Source: CAWDZK01 sp963807005 (GTDB taxonomy: Bacteria; Actinomycetota; Actinomycetes; JACCUZ01). Taken from it: DNA of 64,000 bases. Positions within the stretch are counted from its first letter, which is position 1. The number at the start of each line of letters is the position of its first letter. The translations under genes and the position numbers were made by a program. Under the pieces are notes generated by a model, which saw only the letters and a program-made list of their open reading frames with translations, was not told the DNA's origin and ran no database searches. The stretch is from assembly GCA_963807005.1 (NCBI GenBank), contig CAWDZK010000003.1:124001-188000 (forward strand), in the 5' to 3' direction. This document shows positions 36,058 through 46,802 of the stretch, piece after piece.

Positions 36058-37500
36058 TCAGTCCCGGTACCCCTCGGCGACGGCGCCGGTCGCGTCACCG
36101 ATCCGGTGCACCCGCATCGCGTTGGTGGAGCCGGGGATCCCGGGGGGGCTGCCGGCGACGATCACCACCAGGTCGCCCCGGACCACCCGGCCGGCACCGA
36201 GCAGTGCCTGGTCGACCTGGCGGACCATGTCGTCGGTGTGCTTGACGTACTCCGTGAGGAAGGCCTCGATGCCCCAGACCAGCGAGAGCTGGCTGCGGAC
36301 CGCCTGCTCGGGAGTGAACGCCAGCAGCGGGATCGAGGAGCGCAGCCGGGACAGCCGACGGGCGGAGTCGCCGCTCTGGGTGAACGCGACGAGGAAACGG
36401 GCACCGAGCAGCTCGCCGACCTCGGCCGCCGCCCTCGTGATGGCGCCTCCCTTGGTGCGCGGCAGCCCCCCGAGCGGAGGGATGGACGCGAGGGCGTTCT
36501 CCTCCATCTTCATGATGATCCGGCTCATGGTCTCGACGGCAACGATGGGGAACTTCCCGACGCTGGTCTCTCCCGAGAGCATCAGTGCGTCGGCGCCGTC
36601 GAGCACCGCGTTGGCCACGTCGGACGCCTCGGCCCGGGTGGGGCGCGAGGTCTCGATCATCGACTCGAGCATCTGGGTCGCCACGATCACCGGCTTGGCG
36701 GCCCGCCGAGCCAGGGTGATGGCCTCGGTCTGCACCAGCGGGACGTCCTCGAGCGGGAGCTCCACCCCCAGGTCGCCGCGGGCCACCATGATGCCGTCGA
36801 ACGCATCGACGATCTCGGCCAGGTTGTCGACCGCCTGCGGCTTCTCCACCTTCGCCAGCACCGGGAGGTGCACGCCCTCCGCCTCCATGATGGCGCGGAC
36901 GTCCTTGACGTCGTCGGCGGAGCGGACGAAGGACAGGGCGACGAGGTCGGCCTGCAGGCGAAGCGCCCAGCGCAGGTCTTCCTTGTCCTTCTCGGACAGG
37001 GCCGGGACGCTGACCGCCACGCCGGGGAGGTTGATCCCCTTGTGGTTGGACACCCGGCCGCCCTCGACCACCTTGGTGACGACCCGCGGGCCGTCCACGG
37101 CGGTGCACTCCAGAGCGACCTTGCCGTCGTCGATGAGCAGCCGGTCGCCGGGCCGAACGTCCCCCGGCAGGCCGTCGTACGTCGTGCCCACCTCGTGCAC
37201 GTCGCCCGGCACGTCCTCGGTGGTGATGGTGAACGTCGCCCCGTTGACCAGGTCGACCGGGCCGGACGCGAACGTCCCCACCCGGATCTTCGGGCCCTGG
37301 AGGTCGACCAGGATCGCCACACCGCGACCCGACTCGTCGGAGGCCTTCCGGACGTGCCGGTAGACCTGCTCGTGGTCGGCGTACTCACCGTGCGAGAGGT
37401 TGAGCCGTGCGACGTCCATGCCGGCGTCGACGAGGGCTCTCACCTGAGCCTCGCTGGAGGTGGCTGGGCCGAGGGTGCAGACGATCTTGGCGCGACGCAC
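36058..37500 (-). CDS. pyk: pyruvate kinase
   Basis: 480 residues. Converts phosphoenolpyruvate and ADP to pyruvate and ATP. Conserved parts: RRAKIVCTLGPATSSEAQVR, AGMDVARLNLSHGEYADH, the active-site PVLAKVEKPQAVDNLAEIVD, and GIMVARGDLGVELPLEDVP. The C-terminal allosteric domain is present. GTG start at 37500. It is the last gene of the gltBD side of this minus-strand region; a 15-bp hairpin between it and the upstream subtilase gene suggests its own promoter. Confidence 0.97.
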   Translation of the reverse strand: MRRAKIVCTLGPATSSEAQVRALVDAGMDVARLNLSHGEYADHEQVYRHVRKASDESGRGVAILVDLQGPKIRVGTFASGPVDLVNGATFTITTEDVPGDVHEVGTTYDGLPGDVRPGDRLLIDDGKVALECTAVDGPRVVTKVVEGGRVSNHKGINLPGVAVSVPALSEKDKEDLRWALRLQADLVALSFVRSADDVKDVRAIMEAEGVHLPVLAKVEKPQAVDNLAEIVDAFDGIMVARGDLGVELPLEDVPLVQTEAITLARRAAKPVIVATQMLESMIETSRPTRAEASDVANAVLDGADALMLSGETSVGKFPIVAVETMSRIIMKMEENALASIPPLGGLPRTKGGAITRAAAEVGELLGARFLVAFTQSGDSARRLSRLRSSIPLLAFTPEQAVRSQLSLVWGIEAFLTEYVKHTDDMVRQVDQALLGAGRVVRGDLVVIVAGSPPGIPGSTNAMRVHRIGDATGAVAEGYRD

Positions 37501-37559
37501 GTCCCGAGCCTAGACCGGCGCCGGGGACAGGGCCCGGCGGTCCGCCGGCTGGACCACGA

Positions 37560-37595
37560 CGACCGGGCCCGGACGCAGGTGTCCGGGCCCGGTCG
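37560..37595 (-). terminator. hairpin 3' of subtilase gene
   Basis: Perfect 15-bp stem (CGACCGGGCCCGGAC at 37560-37574, complement at 37581-37595) with a 6-nt loop, 18 nt after the subtilase stop. No T-run. It probably ends the subtilase transcript before pyk. Confidence 0.8.
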
Positions 37596-37613
37596 CGTCG
37601 GGGTGAGCTGTGC

Positions 37614-39356
37614 TCAGCCGGACTTCTTCCCGGTCACCGCGGCGTAGGCGTCCACGATGCCGGCGCCGTAGAACCCGTTGAACTCCGTGCTGCCTTCGCA
37701 CAGCGCGTCGAACTCGGCCGACCGGCCTTCACGCTGGTAGCTCTGCAGCGGCGGGGTCGGGCAGGCGTGCGCGGCCGCGGAACCGAGCAGGATGCGCTCG
37801 GTCCTGCGCGGGTCCAGGGTGAGGCCGCCGCGGCGCCCGTCCCGGTGGCCGAACTGGCTGACGATCAGGGCTGCAACCCCCGTGACGTGCGGCGAGGCCA
37901 TCGACGTGCCCTGCAGGTAGGCGTAGTAGCCGCACTGCGTGTACGTCGAGGCGCCGCTCGGGCAGGCCTTCTGGACACCGTTCGCGGTGCCGACCGGGGT
38001 GATCTCGCCGGTGTCGTCGACCTGCCCGGTGGCCTGGAGCTTGTTGACCGGGTAGGTGGACAGGATCAGGTTGTCGTTCGACCGGTACGACGACGTCCCG
38101 AACCCGTCGCGGAACCAGCCGCCCGGGGCGGCCACCGAGATCTGCTCGAGCCCGTAGTTGGAGTAGTCCGCCTTGGTCTGGGACGGGCCCAGCGCCGACA
38201 CACCCACCACGTGCGGACCCTCGACGGGGAGAGACACGCAGTCGCTGTTGTCGATCGGCCGCTCGTAGGGCGCGACCGGTCCGTAGTCGGGGCTGGAGGT
38301 GTCGGTCCGCGGCTGGCCGAGGTCCTCGTGGTTGTTTCCGAGGGAGCCGACCAGCGTCACCCGCTTCTTGTGCGCGTAGTCGAGGGCTCGCTTCACGGTG
38401 GCGATGATGGTGCGCTGCTCCGACTGCGCCTCCGGCGAGTCAGCGGGGTTCGCCGTGCAGTTGTAGAGCCACGGGTCGATGTAGAACGACATGTTGATGA
38501 CGTCCAGCCCGATGTCGGCGCCGTACGTCAGGGCGTTCACGACCGGCTCGAGGAACAGGTAGCCGCTGTCCTGGCCGCCGCGGATCTCCACGAGCGTGAC
38601 GTTCGGCGCCACGCCGGACACGCCGACGCCGTTCGCGGCGGCCGCGACGGTGCCGGCGACGTGCGTGCCGTGCCCGGAGTCGTCCCAGCCGACCGGGTCC
38701 TTGCAGCCCTCGAACTCGCAGGCGCCGTCGATCTCGGGGATGTCGGTGACGAAGTTGCGCGACAGCCCGGCGTCGAAGTTGGGAGCGAGGTCGGGGTTGC
38801 GCGCGTCGATGCCGGAGTCGAGGATCCCGACGGTCACCCCCTTGTCACCGGCCTGCACGGTGCGGGCGCTGTCCGAGCGCACCATGCGAAGACCCCAGAG
38901 CCGGTAGTCCAGCGGGTCCATCCCGGCCGTCGCCCCGCCCTTGTGCCGGTGCGCCGTGCCGGTTCCCCGGTCCGTCGCCCGCTGCGCCTCGGTCTCGACG
39001 TCGTCCCCGACGGGTCGCGCGCCGGGCGTACGCCCGATGATGCGGGCGCGTGCCGCACCGACCACCGCGTCGTGGCCGCTCATCGCACCGACGAAGCCGT
39101 CCCGCGGGGCCTGGACGGTGAGCAGGCCGACATCGCTGTTGCTGCGCAGCACCGTGCCGCCCTCCGCCTCGACCGCCCGGACGGCGTCGGTCCGGCTCGC
39201 GCCGTCGGCGACCAGGACGTTGAAGGTGGTGTCCGGGCCGGCCGGGGTGGCCGTGGGCGTGTCGCCTGCCTGGGCACCGACGGGTGACGCCAGGGCGCCG
39301 GTCGCCAGCGCGACAGCGGTGGCCGCGACGCCGGCGAGCAGTCTGGGTGATCTCAC
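37614..39356 (-). CDS. secreted subtilisin-like serine peptidase (S8)
   Basis: 580 residues from GTG 39356, with AGGAGG 8 bp upstream. The signal peptide (LLAGVAATAVALATGALASP, then VGAQA) is followed by an I9-type propeptide to about residue 135. The triad is clear: Asp in VTVGILDSGIDARNPDLAPN, His in GHGTHVAGTVAAAANG, Ser in LQGTSMASPHVTGVAALIVS. The oxyanion Asn is in LVGSLGNNHEDLG. Several Cys suggest extracellular disulfides. It resembles the exported subtilases of streptomycetes and relatives. A terminator follows and a palindrome cluster precedes it. Confidence 0.93.
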   Translation of the reverse strand: MRSPRLLAGVAATAVALATGALASPVGAQAGDTPTATPAGPDTTFNVLVADGASRTDAVRAVEAEGGTVLRSNSDVGLLTVQAPRDGFVGAMSGHDAVVGAARARIIGRTPGARPVGDDVETEAQRATDRGTGTAHRHKGGATAGMDPLDYRLWGLRMVRSDSARTVQAGDKGVTVGILDSGIDARNPDLAPNFDAGLSRNFVTDIPEIDGACEFEGCKDPVGWDDSGHGTHVAGTVAAAANGVGVSGVAPNVTLVEIRGGQDSGYLFLEPVVNALTYGADIGLDVINMSFYIDPWLYNCTANPADSPEAQSEQRTIIATVKRALDYAHKKRVTLVGSLGNNHEDLGQPRTDTSSPDYGPVAPYERPIDNSDCVSLPVEGPHVVGVSALGPSQTKADYSNYGLEQISVAAPGGWFRDGFGTSSYRSNDNLILSTYPVNKLQATGQVDDTGEITPVGTANGVQKACPSGASTYTQCGYYAYLQGTSMASPHVTGVAALIVSQFGHRDGRRGGLTLDPRRTERILLGSAAAHACPTPPLQSYQREGRSAEFDALCEGSTEFNGFYGAGIVDAYAAVTGKKSG

Positions 39357-39483
39357 GGAGCTGCCTCCTAGTGGCATATGTCAGGTTTGTGACCGAGGTC
39401 ACCCTAGACCCTGACGCCACCCCGACCCGGGGCACCGACCCGCCGCTGACCCCCGCCGCCGCCGCCCCCCTTTGCGCCGCGGC

Positions 39484-39574
39484 TCCGAGTTGATCACGTT
39501 TACGTGATCAACTCGGACTGACCGCGGCCTGCAGGCCACGGTCAGTCCACAATGATCACGTAAACGTGATCATT
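39484..39574. repeat. three-palindrome nested inverted repeat
   Basis: Left palindrome 39484-39517 (16-bp arms, TT loop), centre 39515-39548 (10-bp arms around GGCCTGCAGGCC), right palindrome 39551-39574 (11-bp arms, AA loop). The left core GATCACGTTTACGTGATC is the reverse complement of the right core, so the entire 91 bp is also one large inverted repeat. It sits 42 nt past the gltD stop and 127 bp before the subtilase start. AT content is far above the surroundings. Confidence 0.88.
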
Positions 39575-39616
39575 TCGGGACGCGGGGTGGGTCGAGACGC
39601 TGGTCCGACGAGCGGG

Positions 39617-41069
<1,453 letters not shown>

Positions 41070-41077
<8 letters not shown>

Positions 41078-44000
41078 GGGAAGCCTCCATGATCGCGTCC
41101 AACGTCTGCTGGCTGTCGTCGGCGAAGCCGGCCTCCAGCGCCCGGGACCGCGCATCCAGCACGGCCTTGTAGTCCCGCGGCATCACCTTGCTGAACCGCG
41201 CGGCCGACGCGGCCCAGTCCTCGAGCAGCGCGGCGCCCACCGTCGAGCCGGTGTGCTCGACGTGCCTCTGCACGAGGACCTGCAGCAGGTCGACGTCCTC
41301 GCCGTCGAGCGGCTCGAGGTCGACCATCCCGGTGTTCACCCGGACCTCGTGCAGGTCCAGGACGTACGCCGTGCCGCCGCTCATCCCGGCGGCGAAGTTG
41401 CGGCCGACGCCGCCGAGCACGACCACCTGGCCACCGGTCATGTACTCGCAGCCGTGGTCGCCCACCCCCTCGACGACGGCCGTCGCCCCGCTGTTGCGGA
41501 CCGCGAACCGCTCCCCCACCAGGCCGCGGACGAACACCTCGCCGTCGGTGGCGCCGTACAGCAGGACGTTGCCGGCGATGACGTTGCGCTCGGCCACCAG
41601 GCTGGCGTACGGCGACGGGCGGACCGTCAGCCGGCCGCCGGACAGCCCCTTGCCGAGATAGTCGTTCGCGTCGCCCACCAGCCGCAGCGTCACCCCGCGC
41701 GGCAGGAACGCGCCGAACGACTGGCCCGCCGAGCCGGTCAGGGTGATGTCGATGGTGCCGTCGGGCAGCCCGGCACCGCCGTGCCGGCGGGTGACCTCGG
41801 CCCCGAGCAGCGTGCCGACGGTGCGGTTCACGTTGCGCACCGGGACCTCGAAGCGCACCGGTGTCCCGGTCTCGAGCGCGTCGGCGGCCTTGCCGATGAG
41901 CTCCTTGTCGAGAGCCTTCTCGAGCCCGTGGTCCTGCACGGTTGTGCGTCGCCGGGGGGTTCCCTCGGGCAGCTCCGGCACGTGCAGCACCGGCCCCAGG
42001 TCCAGCCCGTGCGCCTTCCAGTGCGCGACCGCTCGGCTGGTGTCGAGCACCTCGGCCTGGCCGATGGCCTCGTCGAGGCTGCGGAAGCCGAGGGCCGCCA
42101 GGTGCTCGCGCACCTCCTCGGCGATGTAGGTGAAGAACGTCTCGACGAACTCCGGCTTCCCCGAGAACTTCTTGCGCAGCTCGGGGTTCTGGGTCGCGAC
42201 CCCGACCGGGCAGGTGTCCAGGTGGCAGACCCGCATCATGATGCAGCCACTGACCACGAGCGGCGCGGTGGCGAACCCGAACTCCTCGGCGCCCAGCAGC
42301 GCGGCGATGACGACGTCCCGACCGGTCTTGAGCTGCCCGTCGGTCTGCACGACGATCCGGTCCCGCAACCCGTTGAGCAGCAGGGTCTGCTGGGTCTCGG
42401 CGAGGCCCAGCTCCCACGGGGCTCCCGCGTGCTTGAGCGAGGTCAGCGGGGATGCGCCCGTGCCGCCGTCGTGGCCGGAGATGAGCACGACGTCGGCGTG
42501 CGCCTTGCTCACGCCGGCGGCGACGGTCCCCACGCCGACCTCGGCGACCAGCTTGACGTGCACCCGGGCACGGTCGTTGGAGTTCTTCAGGTCGTGGATG
42601 AGCTGGGCGAGGTCCTCGATCGAGTAGATGTCGTGGTGCGGCGGCGGGGAGATCAGGCCGACGCCGGGAGTCGAGTGCCGGGTGCGGGCGATCCACGGGT
42701 AGACCTTGTGACCCGGCAGCTGTCCGCCCTCGCCGGGCTTGGCACCCTGGGCCATCTTGATCTGGAGGTCGTCGGCGTTGACGAGGTACTCGCTGGTGAC
42801 GCCGAAGCGACCGCTGGCGACCTGCTTCACCGCGGAACGCCGGTCGTCGTAGAGGCGGTCGCTGTCCTCGCCGCCCTCACCGGTGTTGGACTTGCCGCCA
42901 AGCCGGTTCATGGCGATCGCGAGCGTCTCGTGCGCCTCCTGCGAGATGGAGCCGTAGGACATCGCGCCGGTCGAGAACCGCCTGACGATGTCCTCGACCG
43001 ACTCGACCTCGTCGATCGGCACCGGCGCCCGGCCGGTGGCCTGCCCGTCCTTGAACGTGAACAGCCCGCGGAGGGTCATGAGCCGCTCGGACTGCGAGTC
43101 GACGGCGCTGGTGTACTGCTTGAAGACGTCGTAGCGACGCGCCCGGGTCGCGTGCTGGAGCCGGAAGACGGTCTCCGGGTTGAACAGGTGCAGCTCCCCC
43201 TCGCGCCGCCACTGGTACTCGCCGCCGACGTCGAGGCTGCGGTGCGCGGGCGCCTGTGCGCCGCCCCGCGGATAGGCGACGGCGTGCCGCCGGGCGACCT
43301 CCTCGGCGACGACCTCCAGCCCGATGCCTCCGAGCTTGGACGACGTCCCGGTGAAGTACCGCTCGACGAACTGCTGGTCGAGGCCCACCGCCTCGAACAC
43401 CTGGGCACCGTGGTAGCTGGCCACGGTCGAGATGCCCATCTTGGACATGACCTTGAGGACGCCCTTGCCCAGCGCCTTGATCAGGTGGGCGACCGCCTCC
43501 TCCGGGCCGACCTCCAGGATCCCGTGGGCCGCGAGGTCCTCGACCGACTCCATCGCGAGGTAGGGGTTGACCGCGGAGGCGCCGTAGCCGATCAGCAGCG
43601 CCATGTGGTGCACCTCACGGACGTCACCGGCCTCGACGACCAGACCGACCTGGGTGCGGGTCTTCTCCCGGATCAGGTGGTGGTGGACGGCGCTGGTCAG
43701 CAGAAGTGACGGGATGGGCGCCCAGTCGGCGTCCGAGTCGCGGTCGGAGAGCACCACGAACCGAGCCCCGGCTGCCACCGCCTCGCTCACCTCGGTGAAG
43801 ACCTCCTCCAGCACCGACTGCAGCGCGGGACCGCCGCCGGCCACGGGGTAGAGCCCACGGATCTTCACGGCAGCGAAGCCGGGCAGGTCACCGTCCCGGT
43901 TGATGTGCAGGATCTTCGCGAGCTGGTCGTTGTCGATCACGGGGAAGTCCAGCTCGACCTGCCGGCAGTGCGCCGGGGTCGCGGTGAGCAGGTTCTGGTC

Positions 44001-45620
44001 CGGGCCGATCGAGGTGCCGAGGCTGGTGACCAGCTCCTCGCGGATGGCGTCCAGCGGCGGGTTGGTGACCTGGGCGAACAGCTGGCTGAAGTAGTCGAAC
44101 AGCAGCCGTGGTCGGCCCGAGAGGACCGCGATCGGCGTGTCGGTGCCCATCGAGCCGATCGGCTCGGCGCCGGTGCGCGCCATCGGCGTGAGCAGGACCC
44201 GCAGCTCCTCCTCCGTGTAGCCGAAGGTCTGCTGCCGCCGGGTCACGCTGGCGTGCGTGTGCACGACGTGCTCGCGCTCGGGCAGGTCGTCCAGCCGCAT
44301 CTGGCCGGCGTGCAGCCACTCGTCGTACGGCGCCTCCGCAGCGAGCTCGGACTTGATCTCGGCGTCGTCGACGATGCGGCCTCGGTCGGTGTCGACGAGG
44401 AACATCCGGCCCGGCTGCAGCCGGCCCTTGCGCACGACGGTGGCGGGGTCGAGGTCCAGCACACCGACCTCGCTGGCGAGCACCACCAGCCCGTCCTCGG
44501 TCACCCAGTAGCGGCTGGGCCGCAGTCCGTTGCGGTCGAGGACGGCGCCGATGAGGCTGCCGTCGGTGAAGGTGATGCAGGCCGGCCCGTCCCACGGCTC
44601 CATCAGGGCGGAGTGGAACTCGTAGAACGCGCGACGGGACGGGTCCATCTCGGCGTGGTTCTCCCACGCCTCCGGGATCATCATGAGCACCGCGTGCGGC
44701 AACGACCGGCCACCGAGGTGCAGCAGCTCGAGCACCTCGTCGAAGGACGCCGAGTCGCTCGCACCCGGCGTGCAGATGGGGAACAGCCGGGACAGGTCGC
44801 CGGGGATCACGTCGCTGGCGAGCGTGCTCTCGCGGGCCGCCATCCAGTTGCGGTTGCCCTTCACCGTGTTGATCTCACCGTTGTGTGCGATCAGCCGGTA
44901 CGGGTGCGCCAGCGGCCAGGACGGGAACGTGTTGGTCGAGAACCGCGAGTGGACCAGCGCCAGCTCGCTGACGTAGCGCCGGTCGGACAGGTCCGGGTAG
45001 AACGGCTCGAGCTGGGCGGTGGTCAGCATGCCCTTGTAGACCAGCGTGCGGCAGGACAGCGACGGCAGGTACAGCCCGACCTCCCGCTCCACCCGCTTGC
45101 GCAGGCAGAACGCCAGCCGCTCCAGGCCCATCCCGAACACCCGTCCGCCGATGCCGGCGACGAACAGCTGGCGGAAGCGCGGCATCACGCTGCCGGCCGT
45201 GTGCCCGACCAGGCCCGGCGTGGTCGGGACGTCACGCCAGCCGAGCACCTCCAGTCCCTCCTCCGCGGCGAGGGCCGCGACCGCCGACCGGGCGGCTGCC
45301 TCCCCCGCGTCGTCGTCCGGCAGGAACGCGGTCCCCACCGCGTAGGCGCCCTTGTCCGGCAGCGGGAAGGGGACGACCGCCCGCAGGAACGCGTCCGGCA
45401 CCTGGGTGAGGATGCCCGCCCCGTCACCGGAGTCGGGCTCGGCTCCGGAGGCGCCCCGGTGGTCGAGGTTGCGCAGCGCGGTGAGCGCCTGGTCGACGAT
45501 CTCGTGGGTCGGTTCGCCGGAGAGGGTGGCCACGAAGGCGACGCCGCAGGCGTCGTGCTCGTACGCCGGGTCGTAGAGACCCTGCGGGGCCGGGGTGGAC
45601 CCGGAGAGCGGTGCGGGCAC
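41070..45620 (-). CDS. gltB: glutamate synthase large subunit
   Basis: 1516 residues from GTG 45620, with GAGGAAGGG upstream. Makes two glutamates from glutamine and 2-oxoglutarate. The N-terminal nucleophile amidotransferase domain begins at the Cys in EHDACGVAFVA after a propeptide of about 25 residues. The FMN/synthase domain has GEGGEDSDRLYDDRRSAVKQ and KPGEGGQLPGHKVYPWIA. The 3Fe-4S cysteines are in CIMMRVCHLDTCPVGVATQN. The C-terminal beta-helix domain has GQSFGAFLPRGVTLRLVGDA. The frame stays open 260 bp further upstream but without similarity. Confidence 0.97.
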
Positions 45621-45722
45621 GGAGACCGTCCCTTCCTCGTCGTCGAGTGCGGCCGGCGACCCGAGGGGCGGGTGCCAGGTGCATCGACCGAGGGACGTCG
45701 TCGGCCCTGCGGTACGGCGGAC

Positions 45723-45775
45723 AGCATATCCAGGGACGCGTCCGGAGCGTGGGACATGTTTCCGGCATGTGAAAC
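45723..45775 (-). promoter_or_regulatory. possible gltB promoter with GlnR-like site
   Basis: On the minus strand, TTCAC-N6-GAAAC (part of an inverted GTTTC/GAAAC pair at 45775-45758) fits a GlnR half-site (GTnAC-N6-GAAAC) except the first base. TATGCT at 45728-45723 could be the -10, with a weak -35, as expected of an activated promoter. About 100 nt of leader to the gltB start follow. GlnR control of gltBD is known in other actinobacteria. Confidence 0.35.
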
Positions 45776-45842
45776 GCCGACGCGCCGCCCGCCCGCCCGC
45801 CCCGCCCCGCCCCGCCTCCCGCCTCCCGCCTCCCGCGTCCCG

Positions 45843-45900
45843 CGAGTGGTGGGTTGCGCAGGTGCGCAACCGATTGCACACCTGTGCAACCCACCACTCG
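45843..45900. repeat. 58-bp intergenic hairpin
   Basis: Outer 15-bp perfect arms (CGAGTGGTGGGTTGC at 45843-45857 and complement at 45886-45900) enclose an inner 11-bp stem with one mismatch (CAGGTGCGCAA at 45859-45869). Nested-arm layout like the 74-bp element but with unrelated sequence. It lies 131 nt past the VIT1 gene stop and upstream of gltB. The rest of the 411-bp gene-free stretch 45621-46031 holds the gltB leader, C-rich repeats around 45787-45840 and the tandem repeats that follow. Confidence 0.87.
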
Positions 45901-45999
45901 GCGATGGGGTGGCGGCGCGGTGGCGATGGGGTGGCGGCGCGGTGGCGATGGGGTGGCGGCGCGGTCGCGGCGCGGTCGCGGCGCGGTGGCGGCGCGGTG
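45901..45999. repeat. tandem repeats, 22-bp and 11-bp units
   Basis: Three 22-bp units starting GCGATGGGGTGGCGGCGCGG (45901-45966), then three 11-bp units GCGGCGCGGTS (45967-45999) that equal the second half of the 22-bp unit. A degenerate unit and GGGAGGGAGGGGGG follow up to the VIT1 stop. G-rich on the plus strand, thus C-rich in the VIT1 transcript's 3' end. Unit number may vary between strains. Confidence 0.85.
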
Positions 46000-46031
46000 G
46001 CGGCGAGGGAGGGAGGGGGGTCGGGCTCGGG

Positions 46032-46802
46032 TCAGGTCAGGCCGGAGGCGCCGACGAGCGAGCCGACCGCGAAGGTCACGACGGCGGCGACCGCGCCGAC
46101 GGCGGTCTGCCGCAGCCCGCCGTACCACCACGGCCGTGGGGTCAGCCGGGTGACGAAGGCGCCGCAGAGGAACAGGCCCGCCACGGTCAGCGCGACGGCG
46201 GGCAGGATGGCTGTCGCGCCGAACAGGTAGGGCAGCACCGGGAGCAGCGCGCCGACCGCGAAGGACGCGAAGGACGACCCGGCAGCCAGGGTGGCCGACG
46301 GCAGGTCGTCACGGGAGATGCCGAGCTCCTCGCGCACGTGCACGGCGAGCACCTGCTCGGGATCACGCGACAGCTGGTGGGCCACCTGCCGGGCAAGGTC
46401 GGGCTCCAGCCCCTTGGCGACGTACATCTGCGCCAGCTCGAGCTCCTCGCCGGCCGGGTTGCGCTCCAGCTCGCGGCGTTCGAGCTCGATCTCGGCCAGC
46501 GCCTGCTCGGCCTGCGAGCGGACCGAGATGTACTCGCCCGCAGCCATGGAGAACGCTCCGGCGGCCAGGCCCGCCAGCCCGGCCAGCAGCACCGTGTTGC
46601 TGTCGCTCGTACCGCCGGTGACGCCGGCGATCAGCGCGAAGTTGGACACCAGGCCGTCGGACGCGCCGAAGACGGCCGGCCGCAGCCACCCGCCGGTGAC
46701 GTCGGAGTGCTCGTGCCGGATGCGCAGCGCCTCGTGCTCGGCCTTCGCCCGTTCCCTGGCCTGTGCTGCCGGTTGGGTCTCGGGGGCGTCCTGGGCGCTC
46801 AC
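46032..46802 (-). CDS. VIT1/CCC1 family membrane transporter
   Basis: 256 residues from GTG 46802, with AAGGAGA 8 bp upstream. The family N-terminus is clear: RHEHSDVTGGWLRPAVFGAS, then DGLVSNFALIAGVTGG, GAFSMAAGEYISVRSQAEQA and the cytoplasmic helical region ELERNPAGEELELAQMYVAK. Two C-terminal helix pairs follow. These proteins export Fe(II) or Mn(II) from the cytoplasm in other organisms. Its start would overlap the lgt stop as GTGA if the lgt tail were read in the repaired frame. Confidence 0.88.
   Translation of the reverse strand: MSAQDAPETQPAAQARERAKAEHEALRIRHEHSDVTGGWLRPAVFGASDGLVSNFALIAGVTGGTSDSNTVLLAGLAGLAAGAFSMAAGEYISVRSQAEQALAEIELERRELERNPAGEELELAQMYVAKGLEPDLARQVAHQLSRDPEQVLAVHVREELGISRDDLPSATLAAGSSFASFAVGALLPVLPYLFGATAILPAVALTVAGLFLCGAFVTRLTPRPWWYGGLRQTAVGAVAAVVTFAVGSLVGASGLT

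Noticed and set aside
45901..45999. Tandem repeats as a replication origin or parS cluster
   Set aside because: Units show no dyad symmetry or DnaA-box-like sequence and are pure G/C-rich slippage-type repeats.
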